A stretch of DNA of 35,602 nucleotides from JBAXEO01 sp964541375 (GTDB lineage Bacteria > Actinomycetota > Coriobacteriia > Anaerosomatales > JAAXUF01), in contig CAZIPT010000018.1 of NCBI GenBank assembly GCA_964541375.1, positions 1 to 35,602 on the forward strand. Reading direction: 5' to 3'. Numbering within the stretch: the first letter of the stretch is position 1; each line of letters begins with the position of its first letter. Below the pieces are notes generated by a model. The model ran no database searches, had not been told where the DNA came from, and saw only the letters and a program-made list of their open reading frames with translations. The translations under genes were made by a program, and so were the position numbers. Below, in pieces: positions 1-8,560 of this stretch.

Positions 1-626
1 AGATGCGCAGTGTCGAGTTCGCACGTAACCACGGCGTGGTCATCCACTGCCGTTCAAGCTTCAACGACACGCCCGGCACAATCGTCAAGGAGGCCGACGA
101 GACCATGGAACAGGCCATCATCTCCGGAGTCGTGCACGACATCACGGAGGCCAAGGTCACGCTGCGTGACGTTCCCGACCATCCCGGTGTGGCAGCACGC
201 GTGTTCACACGCATGGCCGAGAACAACATCAACGTCGACATGATCATCCAGAACGTCTCCGAGGACGGCACCACGGACATCTCCTTCACCGTGCCCAAGG
301 ACGACTTGGTGCGCGCGCGTCGCGCCGTCGCCGAGGCGGTCGAGGAGCTCGGCGCCCGTGACTTCTCCATCGACGAGTCAATCGCGAAGGTCTCGCTCGT
401 CGGCGCTGGAATGAAGACCCACCCCGGCGTCGCGGCCAAGATGTTCTCCACGCTCGCCGACGCCGGCGTCAACCTGGACATGATCTCGACCTCGCCGATC
501 CGCATCAGCTGCGTGATCTCGGCGGCTCAGGTCAGCGAAGCCGTGCTCTCCCTGCACGCCGCGTTCGGGCTCGCCAACGACGAGGTCACCGCCGAAGTCA
601 CTCCCACATCCGGAGGTGCGATCTAG
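1..626 (+). CDS. lysC: Aspartate kinase, C-terminal part (5' truncated by window)
   Basis: Only the last ~207 residues are present; the catalytic kinase domain lies before the window, and the first complete codon is at position 3. The visible part opens with the linker conserved in aspartokinases (RSVEFA, then a RSSF...PGT motif). Two ACT regulatory domains follow, at about residues 50-125 and 130-200 of the fragment, each with the HPGVAA-type loop; the second carries the STSPIRIS stretch typical of lysine/threonine-sensing aspartokinases. The enzyme phosphorylates aspartate in the first step of the lysine, threonine and methionine pathway. Its stop codon is followed directly by the asd start, so the two steps are co-transcribed and probably translationally coupled. 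Feedback inhibition by lysine and/or threonine is expected from the family, not shown here. Confidence 0.95.
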   Translation, partial: MRSVEFARNHGVVIHCRSSFNDTPGTIVKEADETMEQAIISGVVHDITEAKVTLRDVPDHPGVAARVFTRMAENNINVDMIIQNVSEDGTTDISFTVPKDDLVRARRAVAEAVEELGARDFSIDESIAKVSLVGAGMKTHPGVAAKMFSTLADAGVNLDMISTSPIRISCVISAAQVSEAVLSLHAAFGLANDEVTAEVTPTSGGAI

Positions 627-1649
627 ATGGCCTGGGAAAAGCCGATGCCCGCTCGACCGGTCGTCGCCGTTGCCGGCGTGACCGGTGCTGTGGGACGCGA
701 GATGCTTCTGACGCTAGAAGGCCGCAACTTCCCCGCCGAGAAGGTCATCGCACTTGCGTCCTCGCGCTCGGCGGGCAAGAAGGTGCCGTTCGCTGGCGGC
801 GAGCTCGTCGTGGAGGAGATGACACCGGCGTCCTTCGAGGGCGTCGACATCGCGCTCTTCTCGGCGGGTGCGAGCGTGAGCAAAGAGATGCGAAAGGCGG
901 TCACCGACGCGGGCTGCGTGATGATCGACAACTCCTCGGCGTTTCGCATGGACGACGACGTGCCGCTCGTGGTCCCGGAGGTCAATCTGGAGGACCTCGC
1001 GTGGCACTCGGGCGTCATCGCCAACCCCAACTGCTCGACCATCCAGATGGTCGTCGCGCTCAAGCCGCTCGACCAGCTCGCCCAGATCACCCGCGTCGTC
1101 GTCTCGACCTACCAAGCCGCGAGCGGAGCGGGCCAGGCGGCGATGGACGAGCTGTACTCGCAGAGCGGTGACTTCCTGCGCGGGCAGGAGCTGCACGTCG
1201 AGAACTTCGCGCACCGCATCGCGTTCAACTGCATCCCGCAGATCGACGTGTTCATGGACGACCGTTCCACCAAGGAAGAGTGGAAGATGGTCGTCGAGAC
1301 CAAGAAGATCATGCATGCGCCGGAGATGAAGATTGCCGCCACGTGTGTCAGGGTGCCGGTTCTGAGGTGCCACTCGGAGGCGATCAACGTCGAGTTCGCC
1401 TCGCACGTATTCTTGGGCGCGGCGATCGAGACGCTCAGCGACGCGGCGGGTGTGACCCTGGTTGACGGCCTCGGTGGGCACGAGTACCCGATGCCCGCGC
1501 TGCTCGAGGGCTCCGACGACGTGTTCGTCGGGCGCCTCCGCATGGACCCGAGCGTCAAGCATGGCATCGCGATGTGGGTGGTCGCAGACCAGCTCCGGAA
1601 GGGCGCTGCCTTGAACGCGGTGCAGATAGCGGAGGCGCTTCTTCCTTAA
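627..1649 (+). CDS. asd: Aspartate-semialdehyde dehydrogenase
   Basis: 340 residues, the normal length for the family. It reduces aspartyl-4-phosphate to aspartate semialdehyde with NADPH, the step after aspartokinase. The nucleotide-binding loop GVTGAVGRE is near residues 17-25. The catalytic cysteine is Cys136 in NPNCSTIQM. The catalytic histidine is His249 in RVPVLRCHSE. The ATG follows the lysC TAG with no spacing, and the ribosome binding site GGAGGTG (611-617) lies inside the end of lysC. A 12-base palindrome (TTCCTTAAGGAA, 1642-1653) overlaps the stop codon. Identification is firm. Confidence 0.96.
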   Translation: MAWEKPMPARPVVAVAGVTGAVGREMLLTLEGRNFPAEKVIALASSRSAGKKVPFAGGELVVEEMTPASFEGVDIALFSAGASVSKEMRKAVTDAGCVMIDNSSAFRMDDDVPLVVPEVNLEDLAWHSGVIANPNCSTIQMVVALKPLDQLAQITRVVVSTYQAASGAGQAAMDELYSQSGDFLRGQELHVENFAHRIAFNCIPQIDVFMDDRSTKEEWKMVVETKKIMHAPEMKIAATCVRVPVLRCHSEAINVEFASHVFLGAAIETLSDAAGVTLVDGLGGHEYPMPALLEGSDDVFVGRLRMDPSVKHGIAMWVVADQLRKGAALNAVQIAEALLP

Positions 1650-1701
1650 GGAACCACGTATGGGCTGGGCCCTAATAGGGTAGTAGACAGGTGAGATCAG
1701 A

Positions 1702-2403
1702 ATGACCGATGGAGGAACAATGGCCGAGGACAATGCCAAGATAGTGGTCATCGAAGATGACGCCACCATTGCTCGGCTCGTGGAGCTGGAGCTGATGCAC
1801 ACCGGCTACGAGGTGAGGAGATACGGTGACGGTGAGTCCGCGCTTGTGGAGATTCAGGAATTCAACCCGGATCTCGTGATTCTTGACTTGATGCTTCCAG
1901 GGGCCGACGGCCTGTCGGTTGCTAAGTCGATTCGGGGCCAAGGACTCGAGATGCCCATTCTGATGCTCACGGCCCGCGCTGAGACGCAGGACGTTGTGCA
2001 GGGATTCGATGCCGGCGCTGACGACTACGTGCGCAAGCCTTTCGAGGTTCCGGAGCTCCTGTCCCGAGTCCGTGCCCTGCTCAAGCGAACTGAACACGAT
2101 CGCCCTGGGCAGTACAAGGCCGCAAACGTGGAGATCGATCCCTCGTCGCGCAGCGTGCTGGTCGATGGAAAGCCTGCGAACTTCACCGCCAAGGAGTACG
2201 ACCTCCTGGCGTTTCTCGTCACCAACGCCGGTAGGGTGATCAGCCGAGACGAGATTCTGGAAGAGGTCTGGAGTGGGCAGCACGAGACCGACTCCAACGT
2301 GATCGAGGTGTTCGTCTGCCACCTGCGTACCAAGATCGGTGACAAGGACAATCAGATCATCCGGACAATCCGAGGCGTTGGTTACTTCTTCGCGAGAAGC
2401 TGA
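1702..2403 (+). CDS. OmpR/PhoB-family response regulator
   Basis: 233 residues. A receiver domain (about 13-128) has the acidic pair Asp19/Asp20, the phosphorylation site Asp62 in VILDLMLPG, Thr90 and Lys112. It is followed by an OmpR-type winged-helix DNA-binding domain (about 138-232) ending in the conserved RGVGY motif. Two starts are possible. ATG 1702 has AGGTGA seven bases upstream. ATG 1720 has GGAGG only four bases upstream and would remove six residues ahead of the receiver. I kept the first. The stop overlaps the start of the downstream kinase in TGATG, so the two form an operon pair. The target genes and stimulus cannot be read from the sequence. Confidence 0.93.
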   Translation: MTDGGTMAEDNAKIVVIEDDATIARLVELELMHTGYEVRRYGDGESALVEIQEFNPDLVILDLMLPGADGLSVAKSIRGQGLEMPILMLTARAETQDVVQGFDAGADDYVRKPFEVPELLSRVRALLKRTEHDRPGQYKAANVEIDPSSRSVLVDGKPANFTAKEYDLLAFLVTNAGRVISRDEILEEVWSGQHETDSNVIEVFVCHLRTKIGDKDNQIIRTIRGVGYFFARS

Positions 2404-3887
2404 TGCGTCGCACGTCTCTGCGGACCTGGTTGCTGCTCAGTTCCGTGGTATTCGCGGTGATCGTCGTCGGCGGCATAGCCCTGACGACATACATCATCCT
2501 TGCAGATGGATTGCAGGCCGTTGCCTACGACACCACTGAGCGACTCGCCGCGACAGCGCGGGGCGTGGTCAACGAGGCAGCCAGTTCTGCCGAGCTGGCG
2601 TCGGCCGGCCAAGGGTTTGTCGGCAATCAGCTGTCCGAGGTAGCACAGGTCGGTCTCGACAGGCAGCTCACGCAGATCCTTCGGCCGCTGACGATCGGTG
2701 GCGCGGAGTACGCGCTCTACAATCAGGATCTGAAACCCGTGTGGTTCTCGGCCCCGTCCGCGTTGGCACATGGGCAGGAGGCCGAACGCGCACGCGCTCG
2801 AGACACCGGTTCTGTCACGAGAACCGTCGGGACTCCGGGCAGCCTCATCGCCGGACTGGCAAGCCAGGCCAGGCTCTCGATAGCGGTCGAACACGAGCCG
2901 GTCATTCTGCCCGGCGGAAAGCGCGGCGTGCTTGACGTCACTTACTTTCCCGTCACCGAGGAGCACGCGATAGACTCGGTCCGCGTTCCCATGACCGCCC
3001 TGGCCTTGTCGGCGATACTCATCATGGTCGTTGTCATGCAGACATCGATCTTCTGGGTGCTCAGGTTGGTCGACAATCTGCGCCAGGCGGCCGATTCGAT
3101 CGATGCGGGTCGGCTCAATGAGCGCCTCCCCGAGTCGGGCGACAACGAGGTCGGTGAGCTCGCTCACTCCCTCAACAACCTTATCGAGCGCCTTCAGCGC
3201 CGCTCGGAGGCGCAGACGCACTTCGTCGCCGACGCCAGTCACGAGCTTGCAACTCCCGTGGCCGGCATTCGCGGCTACACGAGCATCCTGCGGGAGTGGG
3301 GTGCCGAGGACCCCACGGTGCGTGTGGAGGCGATTGAGGCGATCGATCGCGAGTCGGAGCGCATGGCGCGCCTCACCGGGGACCTGCTCAACCTCTTGCA
3401 CGCCGACCAGGGGGTGGTACTCAAGAGCGAGCCCATCGACCTGAACGTGCTGATCCGCAATAGGCTCGCCGGGGTGGCGAGCCGTTGGATCGATAAGGAC
3501 CTCGAGTTTGTCGGCCCGGAAGCACCGTCGCTCTCCATGATCGGCGACCCTGGGCGCGTTGAGGATGTTATCTCAATCCTCCTCGACAACGCCGCGAAGT
3601 ACACCCCCGACGGGGGAAGCGTCCACGTCTTCACCGAGGGCGACCGGGAGACCGTGACCGTGCAGATCTCCGACACCGGCAAGGGGATTCCCGAGGCCGA
3701 CATGCCACGCATCTTCGACCGCTTCTTCCGTAGTGAGGCATCTCGCGCGGCTGGCGAGGGTGGCTTCGGTCTCGGACTCGCGATTGCCAAGAACCTCATC
3801 GACAGCATGGGTGGCACGATCGAGGTCAGCAGTATCATGGGTCAGGGCACCAGCTTCACAATCGTGTTCCCTCGCGGCCGGGGCTAG
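2403..3887 (+). CDS. Membrane sensor histidine kinase (HAMP, HisKA, HATPase)
   Basis: 494 residues, partner of the preceding regulator; the genes share one base. Transmembrane segment 1 is about residues 9-31 and segment 2 about 196-219. They enclose an extracytoplasmic sensor region of ~160 residues that I do not recognise. A HAMP linker (about 220-270) leads to the H box FVADASHELATPV, with phospho-accepting His280. The ATPase domain shows the N box (LLDNAAKYT), G1 (DTGKGIP), F box (FDRFFR) and G2 (GFGLGLAI), so the kinase should be active. The H box has ELATPV where ELRTPL is usual, a mild variation. No clear terminator is visible in the 98 bases before the next gene. Confidence 0.93.
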   Translation: MRRTSLRTWLLLSSVVFAVIVVGGIALTTYIILADGLQAVAYDTTERLAATARGVVNEAASSAELASAGQGFVGNQLSEVAQVGLDRQLTQILRPLTIGGAEYALYNQDLKPVWFSAPSALAHGQEAERARARDTGSVTRTVGTPGSLIAGLASQARLSIAVEHEPVILPGGKRGVLDVTYFPVTEEHAIDSVRVPMTALALSAILIMVVVMQTSIFWVLRLVDNLRQAADSIDAGRLNERLPESGDNEVGELAHSLNNLIERLQRRSEAQTHFVADASHELATPVAGIRGYTSILREWGAEDPTVRVEAIEAIDRESERMARLTGDLLNLLHADQGVVLKSEPIDLNVLIRNRLAGVASRWIDKDLEFVGPEAPSLSMIGDPGRVEDVISILLDNAAKYTPDGGSVHVFTEGDRETVTVQISDTGKGIPEADMPRIFDRFFRSEASRAAGEGGFGLGLAIAKNLIDSMGGTIEVSSIMGQGTSFTIVFPRGRG

Positions 3888-3985
3888 TCCGTCTGTAGTC
3901 GGGCGCCTGCCGTCACTCAAGCGAGCCCCGTGGAAAGCCGATAAGAACCCTCGTAGATGTCGGTAGGGATTCGGGGGAGGTCATA

Positions 3986-6079
3986 GTGTCTTCTCGATCG
4001 CGCGAGATCGCGGTTCAGACGTTCTCGTCGCCGCGGTGGAAGGACGCTGCCACCGCCTTTTTCCAGGCGACGGGTGTCACCGTCAGCGCGATGGACTTCG
4101 AGGTGGGCGATGGGCTGTCTTCGCTGGCGCGCTGCGCCTGCTGCAGCTTGGGAACCACCATCAAGCATCCATCTCCCCGCGCCTGCTTCGATGATTGCCA
4201 AGTGCCGGGCCCCGATGTCTCCCGTGTGGTGTGCCGTTCCGGCCTGCCGACACTGATTGCCCCCTTCGACGTCGAGAACGAGCAGGCAGGTTTTCTCATG
4301 CTCGGCGGATTCGTGACTTCGACGCGCGAACGGCGTCGCCTCTACGAACAGCTGATGGGGCGAGATGCGAGCGAGGAGTCTGCTCGGCAGGCGCTCAAGT
4401 CGGTGGCGCTCGTCCCTCGCCGCCAGGCCGAGGGCTACCTGCAGATCGCGCTTGCCAGCGCACGCGTCATGCTCGATGCCGCTTCGGAGCGCCGCGCTTC
4501 GATGGACCGCATTGAGGAGCTCCGGCTCTTCGTCTCGGCGGGACAGCACGTCGTCGAAACTGAACGTCTCGATGAGGTCTCCCTCGGCGCTATCGCCGAG
4601 GAGGCCGTCGCGCTCATCGGCGGTCAGGCGGGCGCGGTCCTGCGCCAGGGGGGGAACCTGTTGGAGGTCGTGGCGCGGACCGAGTCCTGGCGAGGGAAGG
4701 TGGGCGCGCTGGTGCCGCGTGAGGGCACCGCATCGGGGCGCGCCATCACGACGGGCAGGACCGTCGTGTCCGGTGGCGTCTCGGCATCGGCGAAGACGGC
4801 GGCGCTGGCCCTGCCGCTCACGATCGGGGACAGGGTTCTGGGCGTTCTCGAGGTCCGCCTGCCGACGAGCGCACTTCCGGTCTCGCCGGAGCGCGTTGCC
4901 AGGCTTGACCGCTTCGGCCGCTTTATCGCCATCGCGCTCGAACGCGACGATGAGCGTGCACTGGTCGAGCGGGCGGCGGTGGGCTATGCGCAGCTCAACC
5001 AGCTGGCAGCGACGCTCGGAGGGCAGACCGACATGGACGGCGTCGCCAGGATCGTCACGAGCGTCCTGGAGCAATCGTTCACGTACGACATCGCCGGGCT
5101 CATCCTCACGAGCTACGGGAGGGATCACGCCGAGGTCGTTGTGTCCGGCGAGGTCACCAAAGGCGAGCTCGACCTCGTGCTGGGCGACGCGGCGGGTCGC
5201 GATGCAATCGCCGAGCCGTTCGCGACGCTGCGGAAAGGCACGCACCGCGGCGCGATAGTAGAGGGCGGAGCGGACAGGCAAGACTGGGCGACCGCAGTGG
5301 TCGAGCTCTCGCACGGGGAGCTGGAACTGGGGTACCTGCTCCTTGCGCGCGCAGACGGCGCTCGCTACAACACCCAGGACCATCTGCTACTCGAGGGCAT
5401 CGCGGCGCACGCCGGTGCGGCGTTCGGCCGGGCCGCGCTGTTCGGTCGGATTCGCGATGACTACGCCAAGACCATCGCGGCCCTCTCGGCGACGCTCGAC
5501 GCGGGCGAGCGCATGCCGAGCGGGCACTCAACGCGCGTCATGGGCTACGCGATGATGATCGGCGAGGAGCTCGGGTTGGGCTTCGAGGACGTCGAGCAGC
5601 TCAGGTTCGCGGGCCTGCTCCACGACATCGGCAAGACGGGGTTGCCCGGCGAGATTCTGCTCAAGCCGTCGCGCCTGTCGGCACAGGAGCTGGCTCAGGT
5701 CCATTCGCACGCCGAGATTGGCGCTTCCATCGTCGATCAGATCGAGTTCCTCCGGTCGCTCACGCCGGTCATCCTGCACCATCACGAGCACTGGGACGGC
5801 TCGGGCTACCCGATGGGCCTCTCAGGCGAAGACATCCCGCTTCTCGCGCGGATCCTGTGCGTCGCCGACGCGTTCGACGCGATGACCACCAAGAGTAGCT
5901 ATAAGAAGCGCATGTCTTTCGCCGTGGCACGCCGAGAGCTCGAGAAGAACGTCGGGACGCACTTCGACCCGCGAGTAGTGGGTGGGCTGCTGGAGGCGCT
6001 CGACAAGCAGGCGCTGGCAGGCGCTACAGGCCTGCTCGCGTCACCCGAGGTCTCCGACGGGACGGGCCTACCGGCGTGA
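3986..6079 (+). CDS. PocR-GAF-HD-GYP signalling protein, predicted c-di-GMP phosphodiesterase
   Basis: 697 residues from GTG 3986, chosen because GGGGGAGG lies five bases upstream. The N-terminal ~25-165 resembles the PocR ligand-sensing domain, with a cysteine group (Cys50, 52, 53, 67, 71, 83) and the C-x-GL...PF pattern. Two GAF-like regions follow (about 190-330 and 345-500). The C-terminal ~505-690 is an HD-GYP phosphodiesterase with LLHDIGK (His546, Asp547), HHHEHWDGSGYP (His598-His602) and LARILCVADAFDAMT. No transmembrane segment is seen, so it should be cytosolic. By family it degrades cyclic di-GMP in response to a small ligand or the redox/metal state of the cysteine site. Which one is inference. 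The last bases overlap an unused GTG. Confidence 0.88.
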   Translation: MSSRSREIAVQTFSSPRWKDAATAFFQATGVTVSAMDFEVGDGLSSLARCACCSLGTTIKHPSPRACFDDCQVPGPDVSRVVCRSGLPTLIAPFDVENEQAGFLMLGGFVTSTRERRRLYEQLMGRDASEESARQALKSVALVPRRQAEGYLQIALASARVMLDAASERRASMDRIEELRLFVSAGQHVVETERLDEVSLGAIAEEAVALIGGQAGAVLRQGGNLLEVVARTESWRGKVGALVPREGTASGRAITTGRTVVSGGVSASAKTAALALPLTIGDRVLGVLEVRLPTSALPVSPERVARLDRFGRFIAIALERDDERALVERAAVGYAQLNQLAATLGGQTDMDGVARIVTSVLEQSFTYDIAGLILTSYGRDHAEVVVSGEVTKGELDLVLGDAAGRDAIAEPFATLRKGTHRGAIVEGGADRQDWATAVVELSHGELELGYLLLARADGARYNTQDHLLLEGIAAHAGAAFGRAALFGRIRDDYAKTIAALSATLDAGERMPSGHSTRVMGYAMMIGEELGLGFEDVEQLRFAGLLHDIGKTGLPGEILLKPSRLSAQELAQVHSHAEIGASIVDQIEFLRSLTPVILHHHEHWDGSGYPMGLSGEDIPLLARILCVADAFDAMTTKSSYKKRMSFAVARRELEKNVGTHFDPRVVGGLLEALDKQALAGATGLLASPEVSDGTGLPA

Positions 6080-6103
6080 GGTCTGGCGCCGGGGTGCTCG
6101 TGC

Positions 6104-6109
6104 TAGAAT
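6104..6109 (+). promoter_or_regulatory. Possible -10 element for the queT-like gene
   Basis: TAGAAT lies 32 bases before the favoured TTG start at 6142, with a Shine-Dalgarno sequence (GGAGAGG, 6129-6135) in between. No convincing -35 box is visible. The position argues against the upstream in-frame GTG at 6076, which would place the promoter inside the gene. A similar TAGAAT stands just before the gene at 25259-25903. Tentative. Confidence 0.3.
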
Positions 6110-6141
6110 CCGCGCGACGTTTCCCCTTGGAGAGGCACGGG

Positions 6142-6708
6142 TTGTCCCGCACACGAAGCATCGCGCAGGCAGGCATGATCGCTGCCGTTTACGGCGGCCT
6201 GACGCTCGTGACCGTCCAGTTCCTCGGATTCCTTGCATGGGGACCGATCCAGCTGCGCGTGAGCGAAGCGGCTACCGTGCTTGCGTTCTTCACGCCCGCG
6301 GCGATTCCCGGACTCGCGCTGGGCTCAGTCGTGGCGAACCTCTATTCGTTCGCGTCAACGGGCAGTCCGCTCGCGCTTCTCGACGTGGTATTCGGTTCGC
6401 TCGGCACGCTGCTCGGGGCGATGTGGATGTGGCGATTTCGCTCCAATACCGGTCTGGGGCTCCTGGGCCCCGTGCTGTGCAATGCGCTCATCGTTCCCTC
6501 CTATCTGCCGCTGCTGGTCAAGGGCCTCGGCCTCTACAAGATCCCGCTGCTGGGCGTAGACTTCGAGGGAAGATGGCTGGCGATGTACCTGTTTGGATTC
6601 GTTACGGTGGCCATCGGCCAGGCGATTGTGATGTACGGGCTTGGACTGCCGTTGCTGCTTGCGCTCAGGCGCCTCGGCCTGCAGGACTTGCTCGGCGACC
6701 GTACCTAG
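6142..6708 (+). CDS. queT: QueT-family queuosine-precursor transporter (ECF S component)
   Basis: 188 residues from TTG 6142, which has GGAGAGG six bases upstream. An in-frame GTG at 6076 overlapping the previous stop would add 22 poorly conserved residues. The protein is almost entirely hydrophobic, with about five or six membrane segments. It carries family hallmarks: an N-terminal MIAAVYGGLTLV helix, GPIQLRVSEA, FFTPAAIPGL, and LLDVVFGSLGTLL. By family it is the substrate-binding subunit of an ECF vitamin-type transporter importing a queuine/preQ1-like precursor for tRNA modification. The ATPase and EcfT subunits it needs are not beside it; the cbiQ/cbiO pair in this window looks nickel-specific. 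I saw no preQ1 riboswitch in the short leader. Family assignment is good; the exact substrate is inferred. Confidence 0.8.
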   Translation: MSRTRSIAQAGMIAAVYGGLTLVTVQFLGFLAWGPIQLRVSEAATVLAFFTPAAIPGLALGSVVANLYSFASTGSPLALLDVVFGSLGTLLGAMWMWRFRSNTGLGLLGPVLCNALIVPSYLPLLVKGLGLYKIPLLGVDFEGRWLAMYLFGFVTVAIGQAIVMYGLGLPLLLALRRLGLQDLLGDRT

Positions 6709-6733
6709 TCGGAGAAGCGGAGTCTAGACGAGG

Positions 6734-8551
6734 ATGTCCGAGATCGACCGGCATAGCGAGGGAGAGGCATCTCTGGGGCGCCGCGCGCCCAGCGAGTTCC
6801 TGATCGCCCGCGATCCCGCGCACTGCCGCTCGTGCTGGAGTTGTGTCCGACACTGCCCGGCACAGGCGATCCGCGTCGTTCACGGCCGTCCGGAGATCAT
6901 CGAGTCGCGCTGCGTGAAGTGTGGCGTGTGTGTTGTCGAGTGCGGAAACGACGGCTACGTTCCCCGAGATGACCTCGCGGCCGTCCGTGCGCTGCTCGCA
7001 AGCGATGCCAACGTGGTCGCCGTGTTGGCGAGCGAGCACCTTGCGGCGCTCTATCCGATGGGAGTCGCCGAAGTCGAGAGCGCGCTCGAGCAGGCTGGCT
7101 TCGACTCCGTCGAGACCACCGTGCTGGGTGAGGAGCTCGTCGCTGCCGCCTACGAGCAGGTCGACGCCGAGGGCTCCGATTCGCTGCCGCGCCTGCGTTC
7201 GACCTGCCCGGTGGTGGTGTCCTGGGTCGAGCGCTACCACCCGCAGCTGACCAGTGCGCTCGTAGCCGTGGTTCCGCCGTACATAGCGCAGGCGCGCCTC
7301 GTGAAGGCCACCGCACCGCCAAACACGGCGGTCGTCTACATGTCACCCTGCTGGGCGCGCAAGGACGAGATCTTCGACCCGCAGTTCGCCGGGGCCGTTG
7401 ACGCGGCCATCGGTTTCGACGAGCTCAAGCTCCTCCTCGCCGAGGAGCCCGTCCGGCAGCGCCCTTCGGCCGACCCGACGGTGAAGCGCCGACCGCACGC
7501 CGTCAAGGAGCTGTCGCTCACCGATGGCTTCCCCAGGCGCTTCCTCACCGAGCGCGACATGACCGATCGTGACGTCGTGGTCGCGAGGGGGCTGACCGAG
7601 ATCGATCGGCTGCTGACCGCCGTCGGACGTGGCGAGACCGCACCGTGCGTCGTCGACATGCTCAACTGCGAGGGCTGCACCGACGGCCCCGCGGTCAACC
7701 GGGACCTCTCGGTGTTCGTGAAGCGCAACGTGATCGCCGCCGAGAACGATCGCCAGCCGCGCCCGGTCGTCGACAGCAGGAGCCTCCTCTCGGCGCTGCC
7801 ATCCATCGACCTGCGGCGGACCTTCAGCCCCACGCCGGTTCTCAACCGCGTCCCATCACCCGAGGAGATCGACGCCGTTCTGGCCGAAGGCGAGTTCCAC
7901 AGCCGCGCCGAGGTGCTGGACTGCGGAGCCTGCGGCCACGACACGTGCGTCGCCCATGCGGCGGCGGTCTGTCTGGGCGATTCGAGCTGGGACCTGTGCT
8001 TCCCGCTACAGCGCAAGATGCTCCTGCGCGAGCGGACCGAGATGGCCGATCGCGCTCTTCGTGACGCGCTCACCGGGCTCGGCAACAGGCGGGCGTTCGA
8101 CGAGCGAATCGGCGAAGAGACCGCCCGCGCCGAGCGCTACGGCACCGACCTTGCGCTCGCGATGATCGACCTGGACGACTTCAAGGTGGTCAACGACCGC
8201 TACGGGCATCCCATCGGCGACCAGCTTCTGGTCCAGGTGGGTCACATCCTGGTAGCGACCCTGCGCACCACCGACATCCCCATCCGCTACGGCGGTGACG
8301 AGTTCGCGATCATCCTGCCCGGCACCAGCAAGACCGAGGCGTGGGTCGTCGCCGAGAAGATCCGCTCGGCGCTTGGCGAGCTCACGCTGCTGGCGGCAAA
8401 TGGTGACCGCATCTCGACGAGCGGTTCGATCGGCATCGCCTCGTACGGCGCGGCTGCCGACACCGCGTACGCCCTGTTGGCGGCCGCCGATGCCGCGCTC
8501 TACCGAGCCAAGCGGAGCGGCCGTGATCGGGTGGAACTCGCCGCAGGCTAG
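6734..8551 (+). CDS. Ferredoxin / [FeFe]-hydrogenase-like H domain / Fe-S / GGDEF fusion protein
   Basis: 605 residues. Domains in order: two [4Fe-4S] ferredoxin motifs (Cys31/34/37/41 and Cys60/63/66/70); an [FeFe]-hydrogenase large-subunit-like domain (about 85-340); a Fes-type four-cysteine motif (Cys397/400/405/413); and a GGDEF diguanylate cyclase domain (about 435-605) with intact GGDEF at 520-524 and an RxxD product-inhibition site (Arg511-Asp514) five residues before it. The H-cluster loops are present but altered. Loop 1 has T-C-P (Cys158) without the proton-relay cysteine. Loop 2 is MSPCWARKDE (Cys206). Loop 3 has Cys312 and Cys315 as CxxC rather than CxxxC. I infer a cytosolic redox or H2/CO sensor controlling c-di-GMP synthesis, not a catalytic hydrogenase. 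No membrane segment is seen. Domain calls are firm; the sensed signal is unknown. Confidence 0.87.
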   Translation: MSEIDRHSEGEASLGRRAPSEFLIARDPAHCRSCWSCVRHCPAQAIRVVHGRPEIIESRCVKCGVCVVECGNDGYVPRDDLAAVRALLASDANVVAVLASEHLAALYPMGVAEVESALEQAGFDSVETTVLGEELVAAAYEQVDAEGSDSLPRLRSTCPVVVSWVERYHPQLTSALVAVVPPYIAQARLVKATAPPNTAVVYMSPCWARKDEIFDPQFAGAVDAAIGFDELKLLLAEEPVRQRPSADPTVKRRPHAVKELSLTDGFPRRFLTERDMTDRDVVVARGLTEIDRLLTAVGRGETAPCVVDMLNCEGCTDGPAVNRDLSVFVKRNVIAAENDRQPRPVVDSRSLLSALPSIDLRRTFSPTPVLNRVPSPEEIDAVLAEGEFHSRAEVLDCGACGHDTCVAHAAAVCLGDSSWDLCFPLQRKMLLRERTEMADRALRDALTGLGNRRAFDERIGEETARAERYGTDLALAMIDLDDFKVVNDRYGHPIGDQLLVQVGHILVATLRTTDIPIRYGGDEFAIILPGTSKTEAWVVAEKIRSALGELTLLAANGDRISTSGSIGIASYGAAADTAYALLAAADAALYRAKRSGRDRVELAAG

Positions 8552-8560
8552 GGGGAGGCC

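Noticed and set aside
714..1802. Long open frame (362 codons) on the - strand opposite asd
   Set aside because: It mirrors the codon bias of asd, is arginine/histidine-rich with no recognisable motif, and asd is certain on the other strand.
2382..3401. Open frame on the - strand opposite the histidine kinase
   Set aside because: Low-complexity antisense shadow; the kinase motifs are all in the + strand frame.
3917..5383. 488-codon open frame on the - strand opposite the PocR/HD-GYP gene
   Set aside because: High-GC shadow with no domain and no ribosome binding site; the + strand protein has clear motifs throughout.
6076..6141. Upstream GTG start for the queT-like gene overlapping the HD-GYP stop
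   Set aside because: The extra 22 residues are not family-like and include a TAGAAT box; TTG 6142 has a well-placed Shine-Dalgarno.
6734..8551. Catalytic [FeFe] hydrogenase
   Set aside because: The H-cluster loops are altered (Thr157 for the proton-relay Cys, CxxC in loop 3) and the chain ends in a cyclase domain; a sensor is more likely.
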